Shown here: positions 27,668 to 36,976 of the stretch, in pieces
How the letters are laid out: each line of letters starts with the position of its first letter
How positions within the stretch are numbered: position 1 is the first letter of the stretch
Origin: Herpetosiphon llansteffanensis
GTDB lineage: Bacteria; Chloroflexota; Chloroflexia; Chloroflexales; Herpetosiphonaceae
Reading direction: 5' to 3'
Length of the DNA stretch: 64,000 nt
NCBI RefSeq assembly: GCF_003205875.1
Contig: NZ_PUBZ01000094.1
Coordinates: 1 to 64,000, forward strand
Position numbers and translations under genes: made by a program
Notes under the pieces: generated by a model
Told to the model about the DNA's origin: nothing
The model's database searches: none
Seen by the model: the letters and a program-made list of their open reading frames with translations, nothing else

Positions 27668-27697
27668 ACCACGAAGAACACGAAGAGCACGAAGGAT
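27668..27697. repeat. CACGAAGAA nonamer array
   Basis: Three tandem 9-bp CACGAAGAN units, followed downstream by inverted words (CTTCGCGTTCTTCGTGGTT). Just upstream lie GGGGATCGGTTGTTGGGG words matching the first 30 bases of the window. Confidence 0.7.
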
Positions 27698-27743
27698 CAT
27701 TACTTAGTGGTCTTCGCGTTCTTCGTGGTTACGAAACGTTTGG

Positions 27744-29195
27744 CTATAAACTTGGGTGTTGTTTATACCATGTGTTATTTTGCTCGTAGGCATGGCCGAC
27801 GCGCAGCAAGGTTGCTTCATCAAACGGCTTGCCAATTAATTGCAGGCCGGTTGGCAAATTGTCGCTGAAGCCACAAGGCACAACCAAGCCAGGCACGCCT
27901 GCCAAGTTAATGGGCAAGGTACAGACATCTGAAAGATACATCGCCACTGGATCATCGGTTTTTTCGCCAATTTTAAAGGCGACTGTGGGCGAGGTTGGCG
28001 CTGCCAGCAGATCGACCTTGCTCCAAACTTCTTGGAAGTCGCGGCGAATTAATGTGCGTACTTGTTGAGCGCGGCGATAGTAGGCATCGTAATAGCCCGA
28101 TGAGAGCGCATAGGTGCCAAGCATAATCCGGCGGCGCACTTCTGAACCAAACAATTGACCACGCGTTGATTCAATTTCATCAAACAGGCCTTTGCCTTCC
28201 AAGCGCACGCCATAGCGCACGCCATCGAAGCGGGCCAAGTTGGTGCTGCATTCTGCTGGCGCGATGATGTAATACACAGGCAAGGCATATTTGGTGTGCG
28301 GCAATGAAACTTCAACAATCTCAGCGCCCAAATCCTTAATTTGCTCAATCGCCGTGCGCACCGCTTTCTCGACTCCAGGCTCCATGCCTTCGACAAAATA
28401 TTCGCTGGGCACGCCAACTTTGAGGCCGCGAATATCACCAGTTAGGCTGGCGCGATAGTCGGGCACTGGCAAGTTGGCACTGGTGGAATCTTTGGGATCA
28501 TGGCCAGCAATCGTTTCGAGCAGCAGCGCCACATCTTCAACCGTGCGCGCAAACGGCCCACATTGATCGAGCGATGAGGCAAACGCCACCAAACCATAGC
28601 GCGAAACCCGCCCGTAGGTTGGCTTCAACCCAACGATGCCACACAAAGCGGCAGGCTGGCGAATCGAGCCACCAGTATCGGTGCCGAGCGTGCCAAAAGC
28701 TTGGCCAGCAGCAACCGCCGCCGCCGAACCGCCCGACGAGCCACCAGGCACTCGTTCGGTATCCCATGGGTTGCGCGTGCCGCCAAAGGCACTATTTTCG
28801 TTCGACGAACCCATTGCAAACTCATCCATGTTGAGCTTGCCAAGGGTCACCGTGCCAGCCTCGTTGAGCTTGCTCACAACCGTGGCATCGTAGGGCGGAA
28901 CCCAGTTTTCAAGCACTTTCGAGCCGCAGGTGGTGCGCACATCTTTGGTGACAATCACATCTTTGATGCCCAACGGAATGCCAGTTAGGCTACTTGCATT
29001 GCCAGCTTTGATGCGCTCATCGGCGGCTTGGGCTTGTTGCAAGGCCAGTTCGGGCGTTTGAGTTAAATAGGAATGCAGGGTTGGCTCTAACGCGCTGATG
29101 CGTTCCAGCAGAGCCTCGGTCAGTTGCACCGAGGTAATCTCGCCGCGATCTAATTGAGCGCGGGCCTCGGCAATCGTCAATTCATGGAGGGCCAT
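27744..29195 (-). CDS. gatA: Asp-tRNA(Asn)/Glu-tRNA(Gln) amidotransferase subunit A
   Basis: A 483-residue amidase-signature protein. Ser-cis-Ser-Lys residues are visible: Lys in [10 protein letters not shown], Ser in [15 protein letters not shown], and [14 protein letters not shown]. GatA releases ammonia from glutamine for GatB, so that misacylated Glu-tRNA(Gln) or Asp-tRNA(Asn) is converted. The start is ATG 29195 ([11 protein letters not shown]), the family-typical N-terminus, with GAGG upstream; the frame extends 20 codons further without similarity. GatB and GatC are not in this window. Confidence 0.95.
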   Translation of the reverse strand: MALHELTIAEARAQLDRGEITSVQLTEALLERISALEPTLHSYLTQTPELALQQAQAADERIKAGNASSLTGIPLGIKDVIVTKDVRTTCGSKVLENWVPPYDATVVSKLNEAGTVTLGKLNMDEFAMGSSNENSAFGGTRNPWDTERVPGGSSGGSAAAVAAGQAFGTLGTDTGGSIRQPAALCGIVGLKPTYGRVSRYGLVAFASSLDQCGPFARTVEDVALLLETIAGHDPKDSTSANLPVPDYRASLTGDIRGLKVGVPSEYFVEGMEPGVEKAVRTAIEQIKDLGAEIVEVSLPHTKYALPVYYIIAPAECSTNLARFDGVRYGVRLEGKGLFDEIESTRGQLFGSEVRRRIMLGTYALSSGYYDAYYRRAQQVRTLIRRDFQEVWSKVDLLAAPTSPTVAFKIGEKTDDPVAMYLSDVCTLPINLAGVPGLVVPCGFSDNLPTGLQLIGKPFDEATLLRVGHAYEQNNTWYKQHPSL

Positions 29196-29362
29196 AATCA
29201 CATCCTCACGCATGGGCTTGTTTAGGTTACCAACGCGCATTGTAGCATAGCGCATCGCTTCACGATCAAAAGCGCTGCTTTAACGTGGCGTAGCGTTTAA
29301 TTTGAATTGGTTCTTAGCTGACCGAAGCAGCAATCAAGCCTTGATTGAAAAGATAAAATTAA

Positions 29363-29893
29363 TTACCAGACCTCGCCCTTGCGCCATTCGACTGAGATTG
29401 GCGCAGCTAAATCAAGCGGGCCGGTTTTGGGCAAGCGCAAAATCATCACTTCTTCTTCTGGTGTTGGCTCCACGCCTTGCTCAGTTCGCATCGCCAACGG
29501 GCCACGCCACAGTTCCCAGCCCAGCCGCTCGTAAAACGCCGCATCTGAGGGGCTGAGCGCCGCTAGCTCAAAATCGTCGATTGCTGTGACCAAATGGCGC
29601 AAAACATGGCTGGCATAGCCGCGTTTTTGATAATCGGGATGGGTTGCTACTGCTTCGATATAGGCCGTGCGGCGTGGTGCTTCGTCGCCAATTTGCAGCC
29701 AGCGCTCAACCCACATCGCATGGCTCACCAACTCGCTACCAAGCCAACCCAACACATGCACCGGATTAGGATAGTTAAGATACGGCGCAAAATCTTCTGC
29801 GTAGGCCAAACTACACATCACCAAAATTGCCTGGGCCACATCAGGCGTAAGATCGGCACTTTTACAAATTTGCAAGCTCAATTCAGCAGCCAT
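29363..29893 (-). CDS. GNAT family N-acetyltransferase
   Basis: A 176-residue GNAT protein, with the acetyl-CoA motif A region around AVATHPDYQKRGYASHVLRHL (R/Q-x-x-G-x-G/A type) and a C-terminal FYERLGWELWRG segment, as in aminoglycoside 2'-N-acetyltransferase-like proteins. The substrate is unknown. The ATG at 29893 has AAAGGA upstream. It lies downstream of no clear operon partner and is divergent from the hypothetical gene at 30064. Confidence 0.85.
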   Translation of the reverse strand: MAAELSLQICKSADLTPDVAQAILVMCSLAYAEDFAPYLNYPNPVHVLGWLGSELVSHAMWVERWLQIGDEAPRRTAYIEAVATHPDYQKRGYASHVLRHLVTAIDDFELAALSPSDAAFYERLGWELWRGPLAMRTEQGVEPTPEEEVMILRLPKTGPLDLAAPISVEWRKGEVW

Positions 29894-30063
29894 TGGTAAT
29901 CCTTTCAATCCAAAACTGCGCGCAGTTTAGCATGGCGCGGCCTGATGCCGCTGCATCGCAAGCCCGAATTCTGCTGGCGGGCAAGCAGCACCGCCTAAAG
30001 CTGAGTTTGTGTAGTATACTAGGCCACAACGCTATTCTATTCTTCTCTAGCTGGTGTGCTGCT

Positions 30064-30621
30064 ATGACCAATGCTGCGTACACACGCCTAAAACCGCAGA
30101 TCATCACCGGTCGACGGATTCTGCTGACGGCTTTTGTCACCCCGAATGATGATTACTTCGAGCCGCCCGATGGCTGGATCGATCCGATCGAAGTTGCGCT
30201 TTATGGCAATAGTTTTGGCTGCAATTTGGCAACGCCCAATGGTAATAAACGCTATATCGATTCATACAACCGCGATGAGGTGTTGTGGACGACCAATAGC
30301 TTAATGCAAAATTGCCAACTGCGGCCAGATTGGGGCTACTCGAATAACTCAACCCTTGATCTGAGTCGACTGGCGCGTTTTGTCAGCCGCTTTACCAAGG
30401 CGTGCGTTGCGATTTATCGCCATAACCATCCGCCAGTCACGGTTGGGATGGCAATTATTCCTGCGCAAGGCTTACAATTGCTCGACCCCCAGACCAATTC
30501 GCCATTTGGGCCATTGGTGACCCAAGCGCGGGTCGTCGCCCAAACGGCACTTGAGGCAGGAGCCGACGAACGTTTACTGCAAACGATTCGCGATGGTTTA
30601 TTATCTCTTGCAGGCAGCTAA
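30064..30621 (+). CDS. Hypothetical soluble protein
   Basis: About 185 residues from ATG 30064 (M-T-N-A-A-Y-T-R-L). It has no recognised family, no signal peptide and no membrane segment. It is rich in aromatic residues (DDYFEPPDGWIDPIEVALYG; DWGYSNNSTL) and ends in a helical stretch (TALEAGADERLLQTIRDGLL). It starts 43 bp before the mutase large-subunit gene and reads the same way, so it may be co-transcribed, but nothing in the sequence links it to B12 chemistry. TATACT near 30015 could be its -10 box. The open frame continues upstream without plausible start context. Confidence 0.6.
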   Translation: MTNAAYTRLKPQIITGRRILLTAFVTPNDDYFEPPDGWIDPIEVALYGNSFGCNLATPNGNKRYIDSYNRDEVLWTTNSLMQNCQLRPDWGYSNNSTLDLSRLARFVSRFTKACVAIYRHNHPPVTVGMAIIPAQGLQLLDPQTNSPFGPLVTQARVVAQTALEAGADERLLQTIRDGLLSLAGS

Positions 30622-30664
30622 AATGGTAGCTCAGTTAGCGCTCGCAGACACAATGAGGTGATTG

Positions 30665-32230
30665 ATGGGCAATCAAGTTACAACTGATGCTGGCATTCCG
30701 TTTGAACCAATATACCGTGATAACGACCGCCAGCCGGAGCCTGATGCTGGCCAGTTTCCCTACACGCGGGGCATTTATCCCACAATGTATCGTGGCCGCT
30801 TGTGGACGATGCGCCAATACGCTGGCTTTGCTTCGGCCCACGAAACCAACGAACGCTTTCGCTATTTACTTGGTCAAGGCCAAATGGGGCTTTCGGTCGC
30901 ATTTGATCTGCCAACCCAACTTGGCCTCGATTCCGACGATCCACGGGCTGAGGGCGAGGTTGGCAAGGTCGGCGTAGCCATTGATTCAATCGACGACATG
31001 GCGACCTTGTTCGCTGGCATTCCGCTGGATAAGGTCAGCACGTCGATGACGATTAACGCTCCTGCCAGCGTGCTCTTGCTGTTGTATGAGTTGGTTGGCG
31101 CACAACAGGGCGCGGCAGCCAAAACGCTCACGGGCACCATTCAAAATGATATTCTCAAAGAATATGCCGCCCGTGGAACCTATATCTTCCCGCCACGGCC
31201 TTCGATGCGGCTAATTACCGATACCTTTGCCTATTGCGCCGAACGTATTCCGCGCTGGAATACGATTAGCATCAGTGGCTATCATATTCGCGAGGCTGGG
31301 GCGACTGCGGTGCAAGAATTGGCCTTTACTTTGGCCAATGGCATCGCCTACGTGCAAGCAGCCATCGACGCAGGCTTGCATGTCGATGAATTTGGCCCAC
31401 GTTTGTCGTTCTTCTTCAATGCCCACAATAATTTCTTTGAAGAGATTGCCAAATTCCGCGCTGCTCGCCGCATGTGGGCCACGATTATGCGTGAGCGCTT
31501 TGGCGCAAGCGATGAACGCGCCTTGACCTTGCGCTTCCACACCCAAACTGGCGGCTCGACCTTAACCTCGCAACAGCCGCTCAATAACGTGGTGCGGGTA
31601 ACCTTGCAAGCCTTGGCGGCGGTGATGGGTGGCACTCAATCGCTGCACACCAACGGCTTTGATGAGGCGCTTTCGTTGCCCACCACCGAAGCAGCAACCC
31701 TTGCTTTGCGTACCCAACAGGTCATTGCCTATGAAAGCGGCGTGACCGCCAGCGCCGATCCCTTGGGTGGCTCGTATTTGGTCGAAAGCATGACCGACGA
31801 GATTGAGCAACGCGCTTTGGCATTAATTCGACATATTGACGATTTGGGCGGCGCGGTGCGCGCTGTCGAGGATGGCTTTATTCAAGCCCAAATTATGGAT
31901 ACCGCCTACGAGTATCAAAATCGGGTCGAAAGTGGCGAGCAATTGGTCATCGGGGTCAATAAATTTGTTACCGATGATGCGCCAGTGCCAATCTTCAAGC
32001 CCAACGAAGCGGTAGCTGCCGAACAATGCGCCAAATTGGCCAAACTGCGAGCCGAGCGCGATCAAGCGGCGGTCGATGCAGCCTTAGCCGATCTGCAACG
32101 GGCTGCTGAAGGCACCGCCAACGTGCTCGAACCAATGCGCGAAGCCTTGAGTCGGCGGGCAACCGTTGGCGAGGTTTGTGGAGTTTTACGCAAGATTTGG
32201 GGAGAATACCGACCTGATGTCGCGATCTAA
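30665..32230 (+). CDS. Methylmalonyl-CoA mutase, large (catalytic) subunit
   Basis: A 521-residue catalytic TIM-barrel subunit. Family hallmarks are [54 protein letters not shown], and the substrate channel stretch [14 protein letters not shown]. The length is that of the stand-alone alpha subunit; the B12-binding half is encoded at 25737. It rearranges methylmalonyl-CoA to succinyl-CoA or the reverse. The ATG at 30665 follows GAGGTG; an in-frame TTG is 3 bases earlier. Its 3' end overlaps the next small gene by 14 bp. Confidence 0.95.
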   Translation: MGNQVTTDAGIPFEPIYRDNDRQPEPDAGQFPYTRGIYPTMYRGRLWTMRQYAGFASAHETNERFRYLLGQGQMGLSVAFDLPTQLGLDSDDPRAEGEVGKVGVAIDSIDDMATLFAGIPLDKVSTSMTINAPASVLLLLYELVGAQQGAAAKTLTGTIQNDILKEYAARGTYIFPPRPSMRLITDTFAYCAERIPRWNTISISGYHIREAGATAVQELAFTLANGIAYVQAAIDAGLHVDEFGPRLSFFFNAHNNFFEEIAKFRAARRMWATIMRERFGASDERALTLRFHTQTGGSTLTSQQPLNNVVRVTLQALAAVMGGTQSLHTNGFDEALSLPTTEAATLALRTQQVIAYESGVTASADPLGGSYLVESMTDEIEQRALALIRHIDDLGGAVRAVEDGFIQAQIMDTAYEYQNRVESGEQLVIGVNKFVTDDAPVPIFKPNEAVAAEQCAKLAKLRAERDQAAVDAALADLQRAAEGTANVLEPMREALSRRATVGEVCGVLRKIWGEYRPDVAI

Positions 32231-32390
32231 GGGTCTTGTTTTAGCCAGCGTCGTGCTGATTGTGCTGATCATCACGACGCTGGCTCCCAATCTATTCGAG
32301 CAGATCGATGGCCGCATTGGCAGCTATATCATGGTTGGCGTGGCGCTGGCTGCGGTTGCTGCTTGGTGGTGGTGGCGCAAACAAGCTTAG
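32217..32390 (+). CDS. Small two-helix membrane protein
   Basis: A 57-residue protein: MSRSKG, then a hydrophobic helix (about 7-25), a short polar loop [10 protein letters not shown], a second helix (about 35-50) and a KQA tail. The start lies inside the mutase gene, in another frame, with GGGGAGAA upstream, and overlaps its stop by 14 bp, so it would be translated by coupling. It is not a known mutase partner. Its stop overlaps the convergent recQ stop by 3 bp. The codon pattern and two clean helices make it a likely real gene. Confidence 0.6.
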   Translation: MSRSKGLVLASVVLIVLIITTLAPNLFEQIDGRIGSYIMVGVALAAVAAWWWWRKQA

Positions 32391-34981
32391 TTTTCAGCTT
32401 TGCCAGTGGTAATCAAACTCAGCAAATCTGCGCCCCACTGGGCTAATTTTTGGCTACCAATCCCTTTGATTGTGCTTAATTCTTGACTGCTGGTTGGCTG
32501 ATAGGCCGCCAAATCAAACAACACGCTATCAGGAATAATCATATAGTGCGGCAAATTGAGCTTGCGGGCTTGCTCGGAGCGCCAGCTTTTGAGCGCCAGC
32601 AACAAATCGCCATCGGCCTGCAATTGCTCAGTTTGGGCCGAATCGCGCTTGCCCTGAATATTCAAGGCTGGTAGGCTTTGCGGGTTGTTCAAGGCCTCGC
32701 GGCCCGCACTATTCAATGCCAACAACGGATACAAGCCCTGTTGCTGGCGATCAAGCAAATGCGCTTCGACCAAGGCCTCAATCACCGCCTCAATCTGCTC
32801 CATGGTTACATGCGCCAATGCACCGTGGTCGGGCGAACGCTTGGCATCGCTGGCTCCTTTGAGCAAACGCGCCAAGCCAGTACGCCCCAAAGGATATGGC
32901 AAACGCGTCAGCGTTGCTAGCACTTGCAGCGCAATATCACGATGTTGATTACCAGTGCGTTTGGGAGCCGCCATCACGACCACCAAGGTTGCGCCTTGAT
33001 AGGCCAAACTGCCAGCATCAACCAATACATCAATTTCGGCGCGAATCGAATCGAACGAGCGCTCGGAGAGTGCTCCAAACAATGGATGCGAACTATAGCC
33101 ACGTGAGCCAGCCAAAATATGGGCCAAATCGCGGCTACTGAGCTGTTGAGGATGTTCGCGCACCGCCTCGACGATAATCCGTTGATGGTCGCTTATTGCG
33201 CCGCCATTGCCCCAATTGGCACTAACCAAGGGCATCGTTTGCGGCTGCAAGCTGCTTGGTGGGCGGCTAATGCTGATGCGGCCCGATTGGCAAATATCGC
33301 AGGCATTGCCACAGGCAGGCAAGCGTTGGCCAAACTGCGCCGCCAAAATTCGGTGGCGACAATGACTCGCTTCAACATATTGGGTCAACGAATCGAGCTG
33401 GCGCTCTTGGGTGCTGCGCCATTGCTTGAGCACCTGATACATCCGTTCGCGGGTATCTTTGGGCGATGGCAAGACTTCGAGTAATACCTCACGCGCTACG
33501 CCTTCGTAGCCAAGCAAACCTTGTTCTTGCCATTCGAGCAGTTTTGGCTCAAGCTGATTGGGGAGAATGCGCAGCGCGGCGGCCAAATCGTGACTATCAA
33601 CATCTTGCCACCAGCGGCCAAGGCTAAACCACTCGCAAAGTTGGTTGATTTCGGGCGTTGCTGGCGCTTCACCACGGCGTAATTTACAAACCCGTGGTAA
33701 ATCGAAATGGCGACGCAGCAGCCCAACATGCTCCAAAATGCCGAGGCCAACCCGCAAGCGCGTTTCATCGAAGCCAGAAAGCTCCATCAAATGGGCCTGA
33801 TTGATGGTGCCTTGGCCTCTGCCAATTTGGCCCAAAACCGCTTTATACAGTTCGCGTAATTCTTCAACGCCAAAATGGCTGCTTTCGAGCCATTCTTTGA
33901 GCTGGCGTTTATCGAAAAAGTTGTAGAGCATAATGCAGCGCGAAATTTGACCATCGCGGCCAGCCCGCCCCGCCTCTTGGGCATAATCTTCGAGCGATTT
34001 GGGCAAATTGGCGTGAATCACCGCCCGCACATCGCGCTTATCCACGCCCATTCCAAAAGCAATTGTTGCTACAATCACGCGGGTTTCGCCGCGCATAAAA
34101 CGATCTTGGATGGCATCGCGGTCGGGGCAGCCAGCATGATAGGCCTCGGCCACAACCCCAGCTTGGCGCAGGCGCTCAGCTATTTCTTCGCAGCTATTGC
34201 GCGAACGGGCATAGACAATAATTGCGCCATTAATTTGATGGCACAAGGTCAGGATTGCTGCTTGTTTTTTCTCTTTGTTCGAGGCTTTGAGCAACTCGAA
34301 ATGCAAGTTGGGCCGAAAAACGTTGGTGCGCACCGTTTCGAGATCGCCAAGTTGCTCGCAGATAGCTTTTTCGGTGGCTGGGCTGGCGGTGGCAGTTAAT
34401 CCCAAAACCAGCGGGTTGCCAAGCACCCGCAATGCTTCGCGAATAAATAAATAGTCTGGGCGAAACGAAAAACCCCACAACGACACACAATGCGCTTCAT
34501 CGACTACAAATAGCGAGATGCCAACTTGCTGCAAGGCATAGAGAAATTGGCGTTGGCGCAAACGTTCGGGTGCAACATAAACCAATTTATAGCGACCTTC
34601 GCTCAAGCCACGCAAGCGCGTGCGCACCTCATCAAACGGAATTGCGCTATTGATAAAGGTTGCGCGTTCACGCACTGCCTCGGGCAAGCCATCAAGCTGA
34701 TCTTTCATCAAGGCAATCAAGGGCGAAATCACAATCGTGGCGTGGGGCAGTAACAGGGCTGGCAATTGATAGCAGAGCGATTTACCAGCGCCAGTTGGCA
34801 TCAACGCAAGGGTTGATCGGCCTGCCATCACCCGTTCGATCACTTGTTGCTGACCGCTACGAAAGCCAGGCAAGCCAAAATGCTCGCGCAGGGCATCGGT
34901 CAACTCATTGGCTAAGGCCGTGGGCTGGGCTTCAGCTTCATCGAAGGTAAAAAGCGGGGTTTCAGGATCAACCAACGTCAT
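32387..34981 (-). CDS. recQ: RecQ-family ATP-dependent DNA helicase
   Basis: A long (864-residue) superfamily 2 helicase. Motif I is MPTGAGKSLCYQLPA and motif II is DEAHCVSLWG (usual RecQ: DEAHCISQWG). Motif VI is within QEAGRAGRDG. A Cys-containing zinc-binding region (HRILAAQFGQRLPACGNACDICQSG), a winged-helix part and a C-terminal HRDC domain follow. It unwinds DNA 3'-to-5' for repair and replication restart. The roughly 250-residue C-terminal part is longer than in E. coli RecQ (about 610 residues). The ATG at 34981 has GAGG 5 bases upstream; an ATG 12 codons earlier lacks that. Confidence 0.94.
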   Translation of the reverse strand: MTLVDPETPLFTFDEAEAQPTALANELTDALREHFGLPGFRSGQQQVIERVMAGRSTLALMPTGAGKSLCYQLPALLLPHATIVISPLIALMKDQLDGLPEAVRERATFINSAIPFDEVRTRLRGLSEGRYKLVYVAPERLRQRQFLYALQQVGISLFVVDEAHCVSLWGFSFRPDYLFIREALRVLGNPLVLGLTATASPATEKAICEQLGDLETVRTNVFRPNLHFELLKASNKEKKQAAILTLCHQINGAIIVYARSRNSCEEIAERLRQAGVVAEAYHAGCPDRDAIQDRFMRGETRVIVATIAFGMGVDKRDVRAVIHANLPKSLEDYAQEAGRAGRDGQISRCIMLYNFFDKRQLKEWLESSHFGVEELRELYKAVLGQIGRGQGTINQAHLMELSGFDETRLRVGLGILEHVGLLRRHFDLPRVCKLRRGEAPATPEINQLCEWFSLGRWWQDVDSHDLAAALRILPNQLEPKLLEWQEQGLLGYEGVAREVLLEVLPSPKDTRERMYQVLKQWRSTQERQLDSLTQYVEASHCRHRILAAQFGQRLPACGNACDICQSGRISISRPPSSLQPQTMPLVSANWGNGGAISDHQRIIVEAVREHPQQLSSRDLAHILAGSRGYSSHPLFGALSERSFDSIRAEIDVLVDAGSLAYQGATLVVVMAAPKRTGNQHRDIALQVLATLTRLPYPLGRTGLARLLKGASDAKRSPDHGALAHVTMEQIEAVIEALVEAHLLDRQQQGLYPLLALNSAGREALNNPQSLPALNIQGKRDSAQTEQLQADGDLLLALKSWRSEQARKLNLPHYMIIPDSVLFDLAAYQPTSSQELSTIKGIGSQKLAQWGADLLSLITTGKAEN

Positions 34982-35060
34982 AAAAGCCTCAAAAGTAGCA
35001 AATCTGTGTCTAAGCATATCACATGATTGAATCTTGAATGACAGGCCGCAACGAGCGATA

Positions 35061-35091
35061 AGGGTTCAGGGTTCAGGGTTCAGGGTTCAGG
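35061..35091. repeat. AGGGTTC heptamer tandem repeat
   Basis: Four tandem perfect 7-bp units (AGGGTTC). The related word CCCTGATCCCTGAATCCTGA occurs at 42537 and 44110. Confidence 0.85.
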
Positions 35092-35129
35092 CTTGATAAA
35101 CCGCGAAGAACGCAAATCCGTTATCAGCC

Positions 35130-35588
35130 TCGCTACGCCAAATTGCCTGCTAACACTTCAAAGAATTAGGTATTGAACACTTGCAGATAAATCGTGAGTA
35201 GCTGATCGCTCGGCTGCAATTGCACCACCAAGATTTTGTAGCTTTTGCCATTAACAAATTGATAAACATAACGATATTGTTCACGTTGCAGATTTAAACT
35301 ATCAAGCTGCCACCAAGCCTCTGCTTCAGGATACGGTGCATGTTGGGTGGCAAAGAGGGTTTCTTTGGTATGAAGTGATTCGGTAATGGGCACAGTTGTC
35401 AGCCATGCATCAAGTGCCACTGCGGGCAAATCGAAGCGGGCAATCACCATTGTATCCAAGGCTGCTTCGCCTTGGGTATGCACATTGCTTGCCTCAGCAG
35501 GAATTGCAAAGCCCATAAATTGCTCAATCTCGGCGCGACTCAACGAGCTGCTGAGGTCGCGCAAGGCGGCTTCAACCGTGGCATCATG
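35130..35588. repeat. 459-bp duplication, copy 1
   Basis: This block matches 36407-36865 at a constant offset of 1277 bp, with about a dozen mismatches and no gaps by eye (about 97% identity). It covers the 3' two-thirds of a lipoprotein gene plus 36 bp beyond its stop. Confidence 0.95.
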
Positions 35589-35660
35589 CTGTTGCGCGCG
35601 GGTTTGACAGCCAACCAAGGCCAAGCTAAGCACGAAGATCTTGAGTAATCGGCGGTTCAT
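35166..35660 (-). CDS. Putative lipoprotein, duplicated (copy 1)
   Basis: A 164-residue predicted lipoprotein: MNRRLLKIFVLSLALVGC with a lipobox VGC (Cys18), then a small soluble domain starting HDATVEAALRDLSS and rich in strands and aromatic residues. It is not a recognised family. Residues from HDATVEAAL on are nearly identical to the gene at 36443, while the signal peptides are unrelated. It is the last gene of a run that begins with a WXG100 effector-like gene at 38107. I infer an immunity or chaperone-like role from that context only. AGGA lies before the chosen ATG; the longer open frame adds no similarity. Confidence 0.75.
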   Translation of the reverse strand: MNRRLLKIFVLSLALVGCQTRAQQHDATVEAALRDLSSSLSRAEIEQFMGFAIPAEASNVHTQGEAALDTMVIARFDLPAVALDAWLTTVPITESLHTKETLFATQHAPYPEAEAWWQLDSLNLQREQYRYVYQFVNGKSYKILVVQLQPSDQLLTIYLQVFNT

Positions 35661-35670
35661 AGGCAGCATC

Positions 35671-36384
35671 CTACTTCTCTTCTGCTGGACGAATGCCAAA
35701 GACAAACAAGCCAGCACTGGTTTCAGGAAACGCAATCACCCGAATCATAAAGCCTTGATAGCGAAATTCATCGCCGACCATTGCAAACGTGTTGAAATGT
35801 TCGGCATCATTACCAAGCGTATCAGGTGTTGTTGCCCGTAAATGAACATGCGGTTGATTTGTGGTTGGATCAAGTTGCCAATTGGTTGGGTGCAGATCGA
35901 GATCAGTTGTGCCCCCATAGGCATTGAGTGGCAAGAACTTAATCGTTTCTTGGGGTTTTTGATCATTTGGCAAAGCTGGTGGCTGATCAGCGAGTTTAGT
36001 TACTCCCAGCGTAACTTTTTGGGAATCAACGGCAATCGCACGCACGTGATAATTGGCAATAGGGATTATGCTTCCCAGTTGCGTCGTAATTCGATAGCGA
36101 TACGCAGCTTGATCGAACCCGAGATCAAGCCTGATTAAACTAGGATTCTGTGCTAAATCCTCAGCTAAAGGTGGGATAGCCCCAATCGAAAGTTGCTCTA
36201 TTCCGTTATCAGTCCCGATTTGAATCGTGATGATTTTTTCTTGGTTTAGGCCAAATGTTGGTGTTGGCCTAAGCGTTGCGATTGGCTGGATACTGGTTGG
36301 GATTGGGGTGATGGCAGTTTGATCATTGCAACTACTCAACACCATCAGGCTCAAACCCAAAGCCCAACGCTGAAAATATTTCAT
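35671..36384 (-). CDS. Putative lipoprotein
   Basis: A 237-residue predicted lipoprotein. MKYFQRWALGLSLMVLSSC gives a lipobox SSC (Cys19). A Thr/Pro-rich linker (TPIPTSIQPIATLRPTPTF) follows, then a soluble domain with many short strands. It is not a recognised family and is unrelated to the duplicated lipoproteins on either side. GGGAGGAG precedes the ATG. It ends 10 bp before the start of the downstream lipoprotein. It would sit on the outer face of the membrane. Confidence 0.75.
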   Translation of the reverse strand: MKYFQRWALGLSLMVLSSCNDQTAITPIPTSIQPIATLRPTPTFGLNQEKIITIQIGTDNGIEQLSIGAIPPLAEDLAQNPSLIRLDLGFDQAAYRYRITTQLGSIIPIANYHVRAIAVDSQKVTLGVTKLADQPPALPNDQKPQETIKFLPLNAYGGTTDLDLHPTNWQLDPTTNQPHVHLRATTPDTLGNDAEHFNTFAMVGDEFRYQGFMIRVIAFPETSAGLFVFGIRPAEEK

Positions 36385-36406
36385 GCATCTCCTCCCTTAA
36401 CTTGCA

Positions 36407-36865
36407 TCGCTGCGCCAAATTGCCTGCTAACACTTCAAAGAATTAGGTATTGAACACTTGCAGATAAATCGTGAGTAGCTGATCGCTCGGCTGCAATTGC
36501 ACCACCAAGATTTTGTAGCTTTTGCCATTAACAAATTGATAAACATAACGATATTGTTCACGTTGCAGATTTAAACTATCAAGCTGCCACCAAGCCTCTG
36601 CTTCAGGATACGGTGCATGTTGGGTGGCAAAGAGGGTTTCTTTGGTATGAAGTGATTCGGTAATGGGCACAGTTGTCAGCCATGCATCCAAGTCCGAAGC
36701 GGGCAAATCGAAGCGGGCAATCACCATCGTATCCAAGGCCGCTTCGCCTTGGGTATGCACATTGGTTGCCTCAGCAGGAATTGCAAAGCCCATAAATTGC
36801 TCAATCTCGGCGCGACTCAACGGGCTGCTGAGGTCGCGCAAGGCGGCTTCAACCGTGGCATCATG
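36407..36865. repeat. 459-bp duplication, copy 2
   Basis: Second copy of the block at 35130-35588, covering the 3' part of the lipoprotein gene at 36443. The upstream parts of the two genes are unrelated. The sequence to its right (36866 onwards) is noticeably AT-rich. Confidence 0.95.
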
Positions 36866-36946
36866 GTTTGGTTGGTTAATCACGGTATTATTCTCCCGGC
36901 AACTCATTAATATTGATATTAGTAGAATATAAAAAATATATTTCAT
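36443..36946 (-). CDS. Putative lipoprotein, duplicated (copy 2)
   Basis: A 167-residue predicted lipoprotein. MKYIFYILLISILMSC gives a lipobox MSC, then RENNTVINQPN, then the same soluble domain as the gene at 35166 (a few substitutions, e.g. LPASDLDAWL against LPAVALDAWL). The 5' part is AT-rich and unlike its neighbours. The ATG at 36946 has AGGA upstream. It starts 30 bp after the stop of the WXG100 effector-like gene, the place where immunity genes often lie. The immunity role is inference. Confidence 0.75.
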   Translation of the reverse strand: MKYIFYILLISILMSCRENNTVINQPNHDATVEAALRDLSSPLSRAEIEQFMGFAIPAEATNVHTQGEAALDTMVIARFDLPASDLDAWLTTVPITESLHTKETLFATQHAPYPEAEAWWQLDSLNLQREQYRYVYQFVNGKSYKILVVQLQPSDQLLTIYLQVFNT

Positions 36947-36976
36947 AGACAAATCCTATATAAGTTCATCATAAAT

